Assembly (NCBI GenBank): GCA_015277795.1
Contig: CP063848.1
Span: forward strand, 62,001 to 126,000
DNA length: 64,000 bases
Reading direction: 5' to 3'
Source of the DNA: Massilia sp. UMI-21
GTDB lineage: Bacteria > Pseudomonadota > Gammaproteobacteria > Burkholderiales > Burkholderiaceae_D
Of this stretch, positions 7,141 through 19,341 are shown one piece after another. The translations under genes and the position numbers were made by a program. Under the pieces are notes generated by a model. It was not told where the DNA came from. It saw only the letters and a list, made by a program, of their open reading frames with translations, and made no database searches. Position 1 is the first letter of the stretch, and the number at the start of each line of letters is the position of its first letter.

Positions 7141-7941
7141 ATGACCACCCTTGCCAGTTTCTTCGACAACGTTCGCCTGCCCACCATCTCGGACGTCGCC
7201 CACGCCCTGATCGCCACCCTCGACGACGAGGAAGCCTCGGTGAAAAGCATCAGCGCCATCATCGCGCGCGATCCCGCGCTGACCGCCAAACTGATGCGCC
7301 TCGCTAACAGTGCCCGCTTCGGCTCCAGCCGCAACATCGGTTCGCTCGACGAAGCCATCGCACTGACCGGCGTGGGGCACATCCGGACGCTGGCCCTGGC
7401 GGCCTGCTTTGCCGATGCTTTCCCCAACATGCCGGGTCTCGATACCGATGAATTCTGGAACAGCAGCATGGCCTGCGCCGGCTACGCCAAATGGCTAGCC
7501 AACGGCGCCAATGCCGATGCCGGCGAGGCCTGGCTGGCGGGGATGATCATGCGCCTGGGCGAACTGCTGATCTACCAGGTGGAGCCTTCCGCCTTTGCCG
7601 AGATTGAACAATTGCCGCACCTGCCGGGTGCGCGCTGGGAACGCGAGCAGCGCCTGCTGGGACTGTCCGAGGGCCAGATCACGGCCGAATTGTGCCGGCG
7701 CTGGAACTTCCCGTCGCGGATCGTCATGGCGGTGGAGCGCTCGTCCGATCCGATGGCCGCCACGCCCTTCTGCAAGCTTGCCGGCATCGTCCACCTGGCC
7801 AGCCTGCTTGCGGACACGCCGAGCGACGATCCGGAGGTCGTGAACACGCTGCCGGCCGAGGTCGTTTCTGCACTGGGGCTGGGGATGGATTGGATGCGGG
7901 CGCGTTTCCCGAGCCACGGCTCGTTCGCCGCGGCTGCCTGA
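7141..7941 (+). CDS. HDOD-domain protein
   Basis: 266 residues, almost entirely an HDOD domain: LPTISDVAHALIATLDDEEASV, ISAIIARDPALTAKLMRLANSA near residue 40, IGSLDEAIALTGVGHIRTLAL, and WLAGMIMRLGELLIYQ near 140. HDOD proteins are HD-like folds without the catalytic metal site and act in signalling, often linked to cyclic di-GMP or stress responses. No EAL, GGDEF or receiver domain is attached here. It sits alone between the permease and a convergent radical SAM gene, so no partner can be named. Confidence 0.87.
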   Translation: MTTLASFFDNVRLPTISDVAHALIATLDDEEASVKSISAIIARDPALTAKLMRLANSARFGSSRNIGSLDEAIALTGVGHIRTLALAACFADAFPNMPGLDTDEFWNSSMACAGYAKWLANGANADAGEAWLAGMIMRLGELLIYQVEPSAFAEIEQLPHLPGARWEREQRLLGLSEGQITAELCRRWNFPSRIVMAVERSSDPMAATPFCKLAGIVHLASLLADTPSDDPEVVNTLPAEVVSALGLGMDWMRARFPSHGSFAAAA

Positions 7942-7986
7942 GCACTGACCGCGCCCGCCGCCAGCTTGGGGCAGGCGCGAACAGCC

Positions 7987-10242
<2,256 letters not shown>

Positions 10243-10349
10243 TGGCCGGTATTGTACCGGAAAACCGTTTCAGGGTCGCCTCGGCGACCCAAAAATGGCT
10301 TACTTATCAATGACTTGCTACACGAATGACTTGCTGCAAGAAAGTTGAC

Positions 10350-10634
10350 TCAGATACCCATATTCGACAGCATGTTGCCGAGCTGGCGCAGGCCGGCCGA
10401 GAAGGTCGGGTGGCGCACGTCGAAACGGGCGGCCAGCTCCTGGGTCTGTGAGGACAGGCCGTAGGTGTTCTCGTCGAGCCGGTTTTCTTCGCGCCGCGCC
10501 AGGGCGCGGTCGATATCGCCGTCGAGCTGGCGCAGCAGGGTTTCCAGTTCGGGATCGACTTCGTTGGTTTCCTGCAACTGGCGGTGCAAGGCTTTCAGGT
10601 GCGCTTTCAGGTTCGCATCGTTCTCGTTCTGCAT
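10350..10634 (-). CDS. DUF4404 family protein
   Basis: 94 residues, hydrophilic and predicted largely helical. It contains LKAHLKALHRQLQETNEVDPELETLLRQL, a helical segment with DIDRAL, and the C-terminal FDVRHPTFSAGLRQLGNMLSNMGI that is characteristic of DUF4404. No signal peptide and no catalytic residues are evident; function is unknown. It is 11 bp downstream of the VF530-like gene on the same strand, so the two are probably co-transcribed. Confidence 0.8.
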   Translation of the reverse strand: MQNENDANLKAHLKALHRQLQETNEVDPELETLLRQLDGDIDRALARREENRLDENTYGLSSQTQELAARFDVRHPTFSAGLRQLGNMLSNMGI

Positions 10635-10645
10635 GATCGTTCTCG

Positions 10646-10858
10646 TTAGGTGGTGAAGCGGGTCTCAAGATACAGCGTCTCGACCTGCTCGCGCGCCCAG
10701 GGGGTGCGGCGCAGGAATTTCAGGCTCGATTTGATGCTCGGGTCTTTCTGAAAACAGTTGATATCGATCCTGCGGCCGAGTCCGTCCCAGCCGTAATGCG
10801 CGACGAGACGGGTTAACAGGGATTCTAAGGTAATACCGTGGAGGGATTGAACACTCAT
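10646..10858 (-). CDS. VF530-family (DUF2132) small DNA-binding-like protein
   Basis: 70 residues starting at MSVQSLHG. The whole chain matches the VF530/DUF2132 pattern: [31 protein letters not shown], then [28 protein letters not shown]. The family has a fold suggested to bind DNA, with no proven function. The internal ATG is preferred over an upstream one at 10912 because the extra 18 residues are not part of the family. Confidence 0.82.
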   Translation of the reverse strand: MSVQSLHGITLESLLTRLVAHYGWDGLGRRIDINCFQKDPSIKSSLKFLRRTPWAREQVETLYLETRFTT

Positions 10859-10986
10859 CGCTTGGTGACGTAACTGGCTTGCATGAAAAAGGGGAAACCA
10901 TGCCAGCGGCATCGTTTCCCCGATTTTACGTGAACAGCCGCGGAGCAGCCGTATTGCACGGCCGACCCGGCAGTTTGCCAGCTTCC

Positions 10987-13119
10987 TTAGTCGCCAGTCA
11001 GGCCACGGCGCTCGAGCAGCGGCTGCACTTGCGCATCACGACCGCTGAAGTTGCGGTACATCTGCATCGCATCGATGGTGCCGCCGCGCGAGAGCAGGGT
11101 CTTGCGGAAGTGGTCGCCGTTCTTGCGGGTCAGGCCGCCGTGTTCCTTGAACCAGTTCACGGTGTCCGCATCCAGCTTCTCGGCCCACAGGTAGCCGTAG
11201 TAGCCGGCCGCGTAGCCGCCCGCGAAGACGTGCGAGAAGTAGGTGGTGCGGTAGCGCGGCGGCACCAGCGCGAAGTCCACGCCCGCCTTCTTCAGCGCGT
11301 CGGCCTCGAAGGCCAGCACGTCGGTCGGGACCTGCTTCGGCGACAGCTGGTGCCAGGCCTGGTCGAGCAGCGCGGCCTTCAGGTACTCGGTGGTGCGGAA
11401 GCCTTCGTTGAACTGCTGCGAAGCCTGCACCTTGTCGAGCAGCTCCTTGGGCATCGGTTCGCCGGTCTGGTAGTGCTTGGCGTAGTTGGCCAGCACTTCC
11501 GGCCAGGCCATCCACATCTCGTTGACCTGCGACGGGAACTCGACATAGTCGCGCGGCACGCGCGAGCCCGAGAAGCGCGGGTACTGCACGTCCGAGAACA
11601 TGCCGTGCAGCGCGTGGCCGAACTCGTGGAAGGTGGTGCGCACTTCGTCGTAGGTCAGCAGGGTGGGCTCGCCGGCGGCCGGCTTGGCGATGTTCAGGTT
11701 GTTGGCGATGACCGGCTTGGTGCCCATCAGTTTGCTCTGCGGGACCCAGGCGTTGGCCCAGGCGCCGCCACGCTTGATCGGGCGGGCGTACGGGTCGAAG
11801 GTGAAGATTGCCAACTGCTTGCCGTCGTGGTCGAACACGTCGAACACGCGCACATCCGGATCGTAGGTCGGAAGGTCCTTGCGTTCCTTGAAGGTGATGC
11901 CGAATTCCTTGTTGGCGGCGAAGAACACGCCATCCTGCAGCACCCGGTTCAGCTCGAAATAAGGCTTGAGCTGGTTGCCGTCGAAGGCATACTTCTCGGC
12001 GCGTACCTTGTCGCTGTAGAAGGCCCAGTCGTGCGCGGCGGCCGGGAAGCTGTTCGCGCCCAGTTCCTTGTCGATCACCTTCTGGATCTCGGCCGCTTCC
12101 TTGCGTGCGTTGCGCACCGCCGGCTTGGCGAACTCGGCCAGCAGCTGGTTGACGGCGGCCGGCGTCTTGGCGGTCTGGTCTTCCAGATGGTAGGCCGCAT
12201 GGTTCTGGTAGCCCAGCAGCTGCGCGCGCTCGGCGCGCAGCTTGGCGATCTTCAGCACCACGTTACGGTTGTCGTACTCGCCGCCGCGCGAGCCGCGCGC
12301 CATCGAGGCCGCCAGCAGCTTCTCGCGGGTGGCGCGGTTGGTCAGCACCGACAGGGGCGCCTGCTGGGTAGTGTTCACGACCGGGATCACGAACTTGCCC
12401 TCCATGCCTCGCTTCTTGCCTTCGGCGGCGGCGGCGTCGATCGCCTTGTCGGACATGCCGGCCAGTTCGGCACGGGTGTCCACCACCAGGGCCGACGCAT
12501 TGGCTTCCTTCAGCACGTTCTGGGCAAACTGGGTCGACAGCGCGGCCAGCTCGCCGTTCATTGCCTTGAGCTTTTGCTTGTCGGCGTCGGACAGCTTGGC
12601 GCCGGCGCGCACGAAGTCGGTGTAGTAGCGGTCGATCAGGTATTGCGACTCGGCGTCCAGGCCCAGTTTGTCGCGCTTGGCGTACAGGGTCTGGATGCGC
12701 TGGAACAGCTTCGGGTTGAGGCGAATCGCATCGTTGTGGGCCGACAACTTCGGTGCCAGTTCCTTGTCCAGCGCCTGCAGGGTGTCGTTGGTGTACGAAC
12801 CCTTCAGGGTGCCGAAGGCGGTGCCGACACGGTTCATGAGCTGGCCCGAACGCTCCATCGCGACGATGGTGTTCTCGAAGGTCGGCGCGGCGGGGTTGGC
12901 GGCGATCGCCTCGATCTCGGCGCTTTCCTGGCGCATCGCTTCGGCAAAGGCCGGGGCGAAGTGTTCGTTCTTGATCTGGTCCCAGGCCGGGTACTGGAAC
13001 GGCAGGGTGCTCGGCTTGGCGAAGGGGTTCGAGGCTTCGAGCATCGAGGCCGGAGCAGCGTAGGCCATCGAGGCGGCGGCGCTGGCGGCAGCGACCAGCA
13101 GGATGTGTGGACGAATCAT
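10987..13119 (-). CDS. Exported M3-family metallopeptidase, paralogue 1
   Basis: 710 residues with a signal peptide ([16 protein letters not shown]) and the M3 oligopeptidase/dipeptidyl-carboxypeptidase architecture. A long helical N-terminal region starts at [28 protein letters not shown], with the zinc motif [11 protein letters not shown] near residues 496-506 and the third ligand region [15 protein letters not shown] downstream. The C-terminal [26 protein letters not shown] carries the conserved substrate-loop Tyr/His residues. It likely cleaves short peptides in the periplasm or outside the cell. It is the most downstream of three tandem paralogues; ATG is preceded by a GAGGG ribosome site. 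Confidence 0.92.
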   Translation of the reverse strand: MIRPHILLVAAASAAASMAYAAPASMLEASNPFAKPSTLPFQYPAWDQIKNEHFAPAFAEAMRQESAEIEAIAANPAAPTFENTIVAMERSGQLMNRVGTAFGTLKGSYTNDTLQALDKELAPKLSAHNDAIRLNPKLFQRIQTLYAKRDKLGLDAESQYLIDRYYTDFVRAGAKLSDADKQKLKAMNGELAALSTQFAQNVLKEANASALVVDTRAELAGMSDKAIDAAAAEGKKRGMEGKFVIPVVNTTQQAPLSVLTNRATREKLLAASMARGSRGGEYDNRNVVLKIAKLRAERAQLLGYQNHAAYHLEDQTAKTPAAVNQLLAEFAKPAVRNARKEAAEIQKVIDKELGANSFPAAAHDWAFYSDKVRAEKYAFDGNQLKPYFELNRVLQDGVFFAANKEFGITFKERKDLPTYDPDVRVFDVFDHDGKQLAIFTFDPYARPIKRGGAWANAWVPQSKLMGTKPVIANNLNIAKPAAGEPTLLTYDEVRTTFHEFGHALHGMFSDVQYPRFSGSRVPRDYVEFPSQVNEMWMAWPEVLANYAKHYQTGEPMPKELLDKVQASQQFNEGFRTTEYLKAALLDQAWHQLSPKQVPTDVLAFEADALKKAGVDFALVPPRYRTTYFSHVFAGGYAAGYYGYLWAEKLDADTVNWFKEHGGLTRKNGDHFRKTLLSRGGTIDAMQMYRNFSGRDAQVQPLLERRGLTGD

Positions 13120-13216
13120 GGTGCCCTCGTTGTGGTTGTTAATGACGTGTTGTAGTGGTCTTGCAAAGCGCGGTGCGGCAATCGAAAAGCCAGCGCGAAC
13201 GCCGGCTTCGTCGAAC

Positions 13217-15337
13217 TCAGTTCAGGCCACGGCGTTCCAGCAGCGGCTCGATGACCGGATCGCGGCCGCGGAAATCGCGGTACATCTGCACCGCGTCCAT
13301 GGTGCCGCCTTTCGAGAGCACCATCTCGCGGAAGCGGTCGCCGTTCTTGCGCTGCAGGCCGCCGTTCTCCTTGAACCATTCGCCGGCGTCGGCATCCAGG
13401 CGCTCGGCCCACAGGTAGCTGTAGTAACCGGCCGAGTAGCCGCCCGAGAAGGCGTGCGAGAAATAGGTCGAGCTGTAGCGCGGCGGCACCGGCGCGAAGT
13501 CGAGGCCCGCTTCACGCAATGCCTGCTCCTCGAAACGCTTCACATCGGTCGGGATGGCCTTCGATCCCAGCTGGTGCCAGCGCTGGTCGAGCACGGCGGC
13601 TGCCAGGTATTCGGTGGTGCGGTAGCCTTCGTTGAACTTCTGCGAGGCGCGCAGCTTGTCCAGCAGTTCCTTCGGCATCGGCTCGCCGGTCTGGTAGTGC
13701 TTGGCGTAATTTGCCAGCACTTCCGGCCAGGCCATCCACATCTCGTACACCTGCGAAGGCAGCTCGACGTAGTCGCGCGGCACGCTGGTGCCCGAGAAGC
13801 GCGGGTACTTCACCTTCGAGAACCAGCCATGGGTGCCGTGGCCGAATTCGTGGAAGGTGGTGCGCACTTCGTCCCAGGTGAGCAGGGTCGGCTCGCCCGG
13901 CGCCGGCTTGGCCAGGTTCAGGTTGTTGGTGATGACCGGCTTGTTGCCCAGCAGGGTGTTCTGGCTGACCAGGGCGCTCATCCAGGCGCCGCCGCGCTTG
14001 TTCGCACGCGCGTACGGGTCCAGCACGAAGATCGCCAGGTGCTCGCCGTTCTCTTCGAACACGTCATATACGCGCACGTCCGGATCGTAGACCGGCAGGT
14101 CCTTGCGCTGCTTGAAGGTGATCCCCCACAGCTTGTTGGCGGCGAAGAAGGCGCCGTCCTCCAGCACGCGGTTCAGTTCGAAGTACGGCTTGAGCTGGCT
14201 GGCGTCGAAGGCGTACTTGGCGGTACGCACCTTGTCGCTGTAGAAGTTCCAGTCGTAGGCGGCCGCCTTGAAATTTCCCTTCTCGGCATCGATGACGCCC
14301 TGGATCTCGGCCGCTTCCTTCTTCGCGTTGCGCACCGCCGGCACCGACAGGTCGGACAGCAGCTTGTTGACGGCCGTGGTGTTCTTGGCGGTCTGGTCTT
14401 CCAGCGAGTAGGCGGCGTGGCTGCTGTAGCCCAGCAGCTCGGCGCGCTCGGCGCGCAGCCTGGCCAGCTCCAGCACGGCTTCGCGGTTGTCGAATTCGCC
14501 GCCGCGCGCACCGCGCACCAGCGACACCTGCAGCAGCTTCTCGCGGGTGCTGCGATTGGTCAGCATCGACAGCGGTCCCTGCTGGGTGGTGTTCACCACC
14601 GGGATCACGAACTTGCCGTCCAGGCCGCGCTTCTTCGCCTCGAGGGCGGCGGCGTCGATGACCTTTTCCGGCAGGCCGGCCAGCTCCTCGCGGGTATCGA
14701 CCACGAAGGCCGAGGCATTCACTTCCTTCAGCACATTCTGGCTGAACTGGGTCTGCAGGGCCGCCAGCTTGCTGTTGTACTCGCGCAGCTTCTGCTTGTC
14801 GGCGCTGGAGAGCTTGGCGCCGGCGCGCACGAAGTCCTTGTGGTAGCGCTCGATCAGGTAGACCGATTCGGCGTCCAGGCCCAGCTTGTCGCGCTTGGCG
14901 TACAGGGTCTGGATGCGCTGGAACAGCGTCGGATTCAGGCGGATCGCGTCGCCGTGGGCGGCCAGCTTGGGCGCCAGGTCCTTGGCCAGCGCCTGCAGGG
15001 TGTCGTTGGTATAGGAACCGGTCAGGGCCGAGAACACCGCGGATACGCGGTCCAGCAACTGGCCCGAGCGCTCCATCGCGACGATGGTGTTGTCGAAGGT
15101 GGGCGCCGCCTTGTCATTGGCGATCGCATCGACTTCGCGCGCCTGCTCGCGCATGGCCTCGGCAAAGGCCGGGGCGAAGTGCTCGTTCCTGATCTTGTCG
15201 AAGGCCGGGTAGCCGTACTGGAGGGTGCTCGGCTTGGCGAACGGATTGGACGCGTCGAGCAGGGAGGCTGGTGCGGCGTGGGCCAGGTTGGCCATCGCGA
15301 CGCTGGCCGCGATCAGGAGCATACGGGGACGATTCAT
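13217..15337 (-). CDS. Exported M3-family metallopeptidase, paralogue 2
   Basis: 706 residues, closely similar along its length to its two neighbours. It has a signal peptide (RMLLIAASVAMANLAHA) and the shared [30 protein letters not shown] start. The zinc motif is HEFGHGTHGWF near residue 494, where GTHGW differs from ALHGM in the other two, followed by [20 protein letters not shown]. The catalytic HExxH and downstream Glu are intact, so it should be active. The start was placed at MNRPRML by alignment with the paralogues rather than at an upstream ATG at 15388. The gap to paralogue 1 is 97 bp. Confidence 0.92.
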   Translation of the reverse strand: MNRPRMLLIAASVAMANLAHAAPASLLDASNPFAKPSTLQYGYPAFDKIRNEHFAPAFAEAMREQAREVDAIANDKAAPTFDNTIVAMERSGQLLDRVSAVFSALTGSYTNDTLQALAKDLAPKLAAHGDAIRLNPTLFQRIQTLYAKRDKLGLDAESVYLIERYHKDFVRAGAKLSSADKQKLREYNSKLAALQTQFSQNVLKEVNASAFVVDTREELAGLPEKVIDAAALEAKKRGLDGKFVIPVVNTTQQGPLSMLTNRSTREKLLQVSLVRGARGGEFDNREAVLELARLRAERAELLGYSSHAAYSLEDQTAKNTTAVNKLLSDLSVPAVRNAKKEAAEIQGVIDAEKGNFKAAAYDWNFYSDKVRTAKYAFDASQLKPYFELNRVLEDGAFFAANKLWGITFKQRKDLPVYDPDVRVYDVFEENGEHLAIFVLDPYARANKRGGAWMSALVSQNTLLGNKPVITNNLNLAKPAPGEPTLLTWDEVRTTFHEFGHGTHGWFSKVKYPRFSGTSVPRDYVELPSQVYEMWMAWPEVLANYAKHYQTGEPMPKELLDKLRASQKFNEGYRTTEYLAAAVLDQRWHQLGSKAIPTDVKRFEEQALREAGLDFAPVPPRYSSTYFSHAFSGGYSAGYYSYLWAERLDADAGEWFKENGGLQRKNGDRFREMVLSKGGTMDAVQMYRDFRGRDPVIEPLLERRGLN

Positions 15338-15431
15338 GGTGTCTCGGGTTGTTTGAACTACGTTGATGCACGCCCGCCCTGAGGCCACCGGGCTTGTGGC
15401 CCGGCGCGACAGGACGCTGCGCAGAAAAAAA

Positions 15432-17597
15432 TCAGTTACCGGTCAGGCCGGGCCGCGCCAGGCCGCGGCGTTCGAGCAGCGGCTCGATGACCGGGTCGCG
15501 GCCACGGAAGTCGCGGAACAGGTCCATCGCCTCGGCGCTGCCGCCGCGCGAGAGCAGGGTCTTGCGGAAATGGTCGCCGTTCTTGCGCGACAGGCCTCCG
15601 CTCTGGGTGAACCACTGGACCGTGTCGGCGTCGAGCTTCTCGCTCCACAGGTAGGCGTAATAGCCGGCCGAATAGCCGCCGTTCATCGAGTGCGAGAAAT
15701 AGGTCGTGCGGTAGCGCGGCGGCACCGGGGCGTAATCCACGCCGGCATCCTTGAGCGCCTTGGCCTCGAAGGCCAGCACGTCGCCCGGGATCTGGTTCGG
15801 CTTGAGCTGGTGCCAGCGCTGGTCGAGCAGCGAAGCGGCCAGGTACTCGGTGGTCAGGTAACCCTGGTTGAATTTCTTGGACGCGACCACCTTGTCCAAC
15901 AGTTCTTTCGGCATCGGTGCGCCGGTCTCGTGGTGCTTCGCATAATTGGCCAGCACTTCCGGCCAGGTCGCCCACATCTCGTTGACCTGCGACGGGTACT
16001 CGACGAAGTCGCGCGGCACGTTGGTGCCCGAGAAGTGCGGGTACTTCACGTTCGAGAACATGCCGTGCAGCGCGTGGCCGAACTCGTGGAAGGCGGTGCG
16101 CACTTCATCGTAGGTCAGCAGGGTCGGCTGGCCCTGCGGCGGCTTCGGGATGTTCAGGTGGTTGCCGACCACCGGGCGCTTGCCCAGCAGGGTGGATTGC
16201 GACACGTATTCGTTCATCCAGGCGCCGCCCTGCTTGTTGCCACGCGCATAGGGGTCGAAGATGAAGATCGCCAGCTGCTTGCCATCCGTGTCGAACACGT
16301 CGAAGGTGCGCACGTCCGGGTCATAGACCGGCAGGTCCTTGCGCTCCTTGAAGGTGATGCCGAATTCCTTGGTGGCGGCGAAGAACACGCCGTCGACCAG
16401 CACGCGGTTCAGCTCGAAATAAGGACGCAGCTGGTTCTCGTCGAAGTTGTACTTGGCGGCGCGCACCTTGTCCTGGTACATCGGCCAGTCCCAGGACGCG
16501 ACCTGGAAGCCGTCCTTCGCGCCATGTTCCTTGTCGATCACTTTCTGGATCTCGGCCGCTTCCTTGCGCGCGTTGTTCACGGCAGGCTTGGCCAGTTCGG
16601 CCAGCAGCTTGTTGACGGCGGCCGGGTTCCTGGCGGTTTCCAGCTCTTGCGAGTAGGCCGCGTAGTTCGGGTAGCCCAGCAGCGCGGCGCGCTCCGCGCG
16701 CAGCTTGACCAGCTTGAGCACCAGGTCGCGCGAGTCGAACTGGCCGCCGTGGCTGCCGCGGTCAAGCGAGGCGGCCATCAGGCGCTCGCGGGTCTTGCGG
16801 TTCTTGAGCACCGCCAGCGCCGGCTGGCTGCTGGTGTTGACGATGGCGATCGCGTACTTGCCCTTCAAGCCGCGCTGTTGCGCTTCGGCGGCTGCGGCAT
16901 TGAGCTCGGCGTCTGAAAAGCCGTCCAGTTCCTCGCGAGTGTCGACGACCAGCGCCGAGGCATTGGCTTCCTTCAGCACGCGCTGCGAGAAGTCCGACTG
17001 CAGCGAGGCGATCTCGGCATTGTATTTCTTGAGCTTGTCCTTGTCGGCGGCCGACAGGTTGGCGCCGGCGCGCACGAATTCCTTGTACACGCGCTCGAGC
17101 AGGTGCAACGATTCGGCGTCCAGCCCGAGCGTGGCGCGCTTGGCGTGCAGGGTCTTGATGCGCTGGAACAGCGCGGGGTTCAGGTAGATCGCATCGTTGT
17201 GCGCCGCCAGCCTGGGCGACATCTCGCGGTCCACGGCATCCAGCACATCGTTGGTGTTGGCGGTCTGCAGGTTGGAGAAGGTGGCGGCCACGCGCGCCAG
17301 CATCTGGCCGGCGCGCTCCATGGCAACGATGGTGTTGTCGAACGTGGGCGCGGCGCGGTTGGCGGCAATCGCGTCGATCTCGCGCAGGTGTTCGGCCATG
17401 CCGGCCGCATAGGCGGGCAGGAAGTGCTCGTTCTTGATCTTGTCGAAAGCCGGGTAGTTCAGCGGCAGGCTGCTGGGACGGGCGAACGGATTCGAGGCGT
17501 CGAGCGCGGGGCCGGCGGCGGCGGCAGGTGCGGCAACCGCGGTGGCTTGGGCGAATGCGAGGCTGGCGGCAACGATGAGCAGGTGTGGTCTGGTCAT
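15432..17597 (-). CDS. Exported M3-family metallopeptidase, paralogue 3
   Basis: About 721 residues. The signal peptide (LLIVAASLAFAQATAVAAPA) is followed by ALDASNPFARPSSLPLNYPAFDK, which matches the other two. The zinc motif [11 protein letters not shown] lies near residue 501, followed by [25 protein letters not shown]. The C-terminus (LLERRGLARPGLTGN) is slightly longer than in the paralogues. It is the first gene of the tandem set on the minus strand. An in-frame GTG at 17609 four codons upstream is possible, but ATG matches the family pattern. Confidence 0.92.
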   Translation of the reverse strand: MTRPHLLIVAASLAFAQATAVAAPAAAAGPALDASNPFARPSSLPLNYPAFDKIKNEHFLPAYAAGMAEHLREIDAIAANRAAPTFDNTIVAMERAGQMLARVAATFSNLQTANTNDVLDAVDREMSPRLAAHNDAIYLNPALFQRIKTLHAKRATLGLDAESLHLLERVYKEFVRAGANLSAADKDKLKKYNAEIASLQSDFSQRVLKEANASALVVDTREELDGFSDAELNAAAAEAQQRGLKGKYAIAIVNTSSQPALAVLKNRKTRERLMAASLDRGSHGGQFDSRDLVLKLVKLRAERAALLGYPNYAAYSQELETARNPAAVNKLLAELAKPAVNNARKEAAEIQKVIDKEHGAKDGFQVASWDWPMYQDKVRAAKYNFDENQLRPYFELNRVLVDGVFFAATKEFGITFKERKDLPVYDPDVRTFDVFDTDGKQLAIFIFDPYARGNKQGGAWMNEYVSQSTLLGKRPVVGNHLNIPKPPQGQPTLLTYDEVRTAFHEFGHALHGMFSNVKYPHFSGTNVPRDFVEYPSQVNEMWATWPEVLANYAKHHETGAPMPKELLDKVVASKKFNQGYLTTEYLAASLLDQRWHQLKPNQIPGDVLAFEAKALKDAGVDYAPVPPRYRTTYFSHSMNGGYSAGYYAYLWSEKLDADTVQWFTQSGGLSRKNGDHFRKTLLSRGGSAEAMDLFRDFRGRDPVIEPLLERRGLARPGLTGN

Positions 17598-17754
17598 GAG
17601 ATCTTTCACGGACGCTTTGGACGGAGCTGCCGGGCGTACTCGACAGCCTTTGCGCGAAGATCATAGCAGGCTTGCGCTGCCGGGCATGTATCCGCATGTA
17701 TCAGTGATGTAACAATTGGGCGTGTTAGCATGCGATTCCACCCGCTTATTCGCC

Positions 17755-19095
17755 ATGGATTCCTTCTCTTCCCGCTCCTACGACGCCATCGTCGTCGGCA
17801 CCGGCCCCGGCGGCGCAAGCAGCGCGCGCGAACTGGCGCGCGCCGGCGCCCGCGTGCTCGTCCTCGAGCAGGGCAGCGCCGCGCCACTGCGCGGCACCCT
17901 CGGCCAGATGGCCACGATGGCGCTGCCGGGCCGCGGCGCCTGGCTGCATCGCGACGCCTCGCTGCTGGTCGCCGGCACGGGCCTGGGCGGCAGCTCCGCA
18001 CTGAACTTCGCCACCGCCGCCGCCCCGCCGCCCGCCATGTTCGCCGCCCACGGCATCGACCTGGCGCCGTTTCTTGCGACGCTGCGCAGCGAGCTGCCGC
18101 TGGCGCCGCTGCCCGACAGCCTGGTCGGCCCGATGGCCACGCGCATCATGGCGGCGGCGCGCAATGCGGGCTTCGCCTGGGAAAAGCTGGACAAGATGAT
18201 CCGCCCGCAGGCCTGCCGCAGCGGCTGCTGGCGCTGCGTGTACGGCTGCCCCTATGGCGCCAAGTGGAGCGCGCGCGACTTCGTCGACGAGGCTTGCCGT
18301 CATGGCGCGATGCTGTGCGACGGCAGTCGGGTGCGGCGCGTGCTGATCGAGGACGGCCGTGCCGCCGGCGTGGAGTTCCGGCGTGCCGGGGCGCTGGAGA
18401 CGGCGCGCGCGCCGCTGGTGGTGCTGGCCGGCGGCGGCATCGGCAGTCCGCGCCTGCTGCATGCGTCAGGCCTGGGCCCACCCCGCGTGCCTTTCTTCAG
18501 CGACCCGGTGGTGGCGGTGATGGGGAGCGTGGAAGATGTCGACGGCGGCGCCGAGGTGCCGATGGCCGCCGGCGCCGGCTTTCCCGAAGAAGGCATTGCG
18601 CTGGCCGACCTCACGCTGCCGGGCCCGATGTACGCGGCCTTCGCGCTGCAGGCGGGCCGCGTCGACCGGGTGGGTGCGCACCGGCGCACGCTGAGCGTGA
18701 TGGTGAAGATCCGCGACGACATCGGCGGGGCCGTGGGTCCGCGCTGGGTGGACAAGCGCCTGACGCCCGGCGACCGGGCACGTCTCGAGAAAGGCATCGG
18801 GATGGCGCGCCGCATCCTCGCACAGGCGGGGGCGAAACAGGTGTTCGCGACCCGCCATTTCGCCGCGCATCCGGGCGGCAGCGTGCCTATCGGTGGAGGG
18901 GCGGGCAAGGGCGTGGACAGCGACCTGCGCGCCGCGCCGGGGCTCTACGTATGCGATGCCTCGGTGATCCCGCAACCGTGGGGCTTGCCGCCCACCCTGA
19001 CCCTGCTGTGCCTGGGCATGCGGCTGGGCGCCATGCTGGCCGGCGCCGCGCCTGCGCAGCGTCGCCCGTTCAGTAGTGAGGCGGTTTCTCGTTGA
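17755..19095 (+). CDS. GMC-type FAD-dependent oxidoreductase
   Basis: 446 residues. The N-terminal dinucleotide fold YDAIVVGTGPGGASSARELARAG binds FAD. GLGGSSALNFATAAAPPPAMF follows near residue 80, a cysteine-rich CRSGCWRCVYGCPYGAKWSARD near 155, and the C-terminal CDASVIPQPWGLPPTLTLLCLGMRLG is the usual FAD-binding end of GMC and related alcohol oxidoreductases. It is shorter than classical choline or cholesterol oxidases. The Cys-rich motif recalls family members with extra metal or disulfide sites; I cannot name the substrate. ATG at 17755 was chosen because the upstream ORF extension lacks family sequence. Its end overlaps slyX by 26 bp, tail to tail. Confidence 0.82.
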   Translation: MDSFSSRSYDAIVVGTGPGGASSARELARAGARVLVLEQGSAAPLRGTLGQMATMALPGRGAWLHRDASLLVAGTGLGGSSALNFATAAAPPPAMFAAHGIDLAPFLATLRSELPLAPLPDSLVGPMATRIMAAARNAGFAWEKLDKMIRPQACRSGCWRCVYGCPYGAKWSARDFVDEACRHGAMLCDGSRVRRVLIEDGRAAGVEFRRAGALETARAPLVVLAGGGIGSPRLLHASGLGPPRVPFFSDPVVAVMGSVEDVDGGAEVPMAAGAGFPEEGIALADLTLPGPMYAAFALQAGRVDRVGAHRRTLSVMVKIRDDIGGAVGPRWVDKRLTPGDRARLEKGIGMARRILAQAGAKQVFATRHFAAHPGGSVPIGGGAGKGVDSDLRAAPGLYVCDASVIPQPWGLPPTLTLLCLGMRLGAMLAGAAPAQRRPFSSEAVSR

Positions 19096-19285
19096 GCGGT
19101 CCCTGGCGGGTGGACTGCAGGGTACGGATGTGATCCGCCAGCGCGGCGACCATGGCTTCGAGCTGGTCGATGCGGCGCCCCTGGCGGTAGATGGTCTGGT
19201 TCAGCGTATCGACCAGGTCTTCCTGGTGCACGAGCTTGATCTCGATGTCGACAAGTCGATCTGACAAGCGGTCTTCCTGGCTCAT
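19070..19285 (-). CDS. slyX: SlyX family protein
   Basis: 71 residues with a SlyX-type coiled-coil: MSQEDRLSDRLVDIEIKLVHQEDLVDTLNQTIYRQGRRIDQLEAMVAAL, ending in the conserved PPHY. Function is unknown in the family. MSQEDRL is taken as the start because the 20 upstream residues of the longer ORF are unlike SlyX. It lies 56 bp downstream of the stop of the exoprotein gene on the same strand is not the case: it is the next gene after it in transcription direction. Confidence 0.88.
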   Translation of the reverse strand: MSQEDRLSDRLVDIEIKLVHQEDLVDTLNQTIYRQGRRIDQLEAMVAALADHIRTLQSTRQGPLNEKPPHY

Positions 19286-19341
19286 GCTGGTTCCCTCCGG
19301 CGCAAAACCGGCATTATGCCAGTCTCGCGCCTGCTCCTGCG

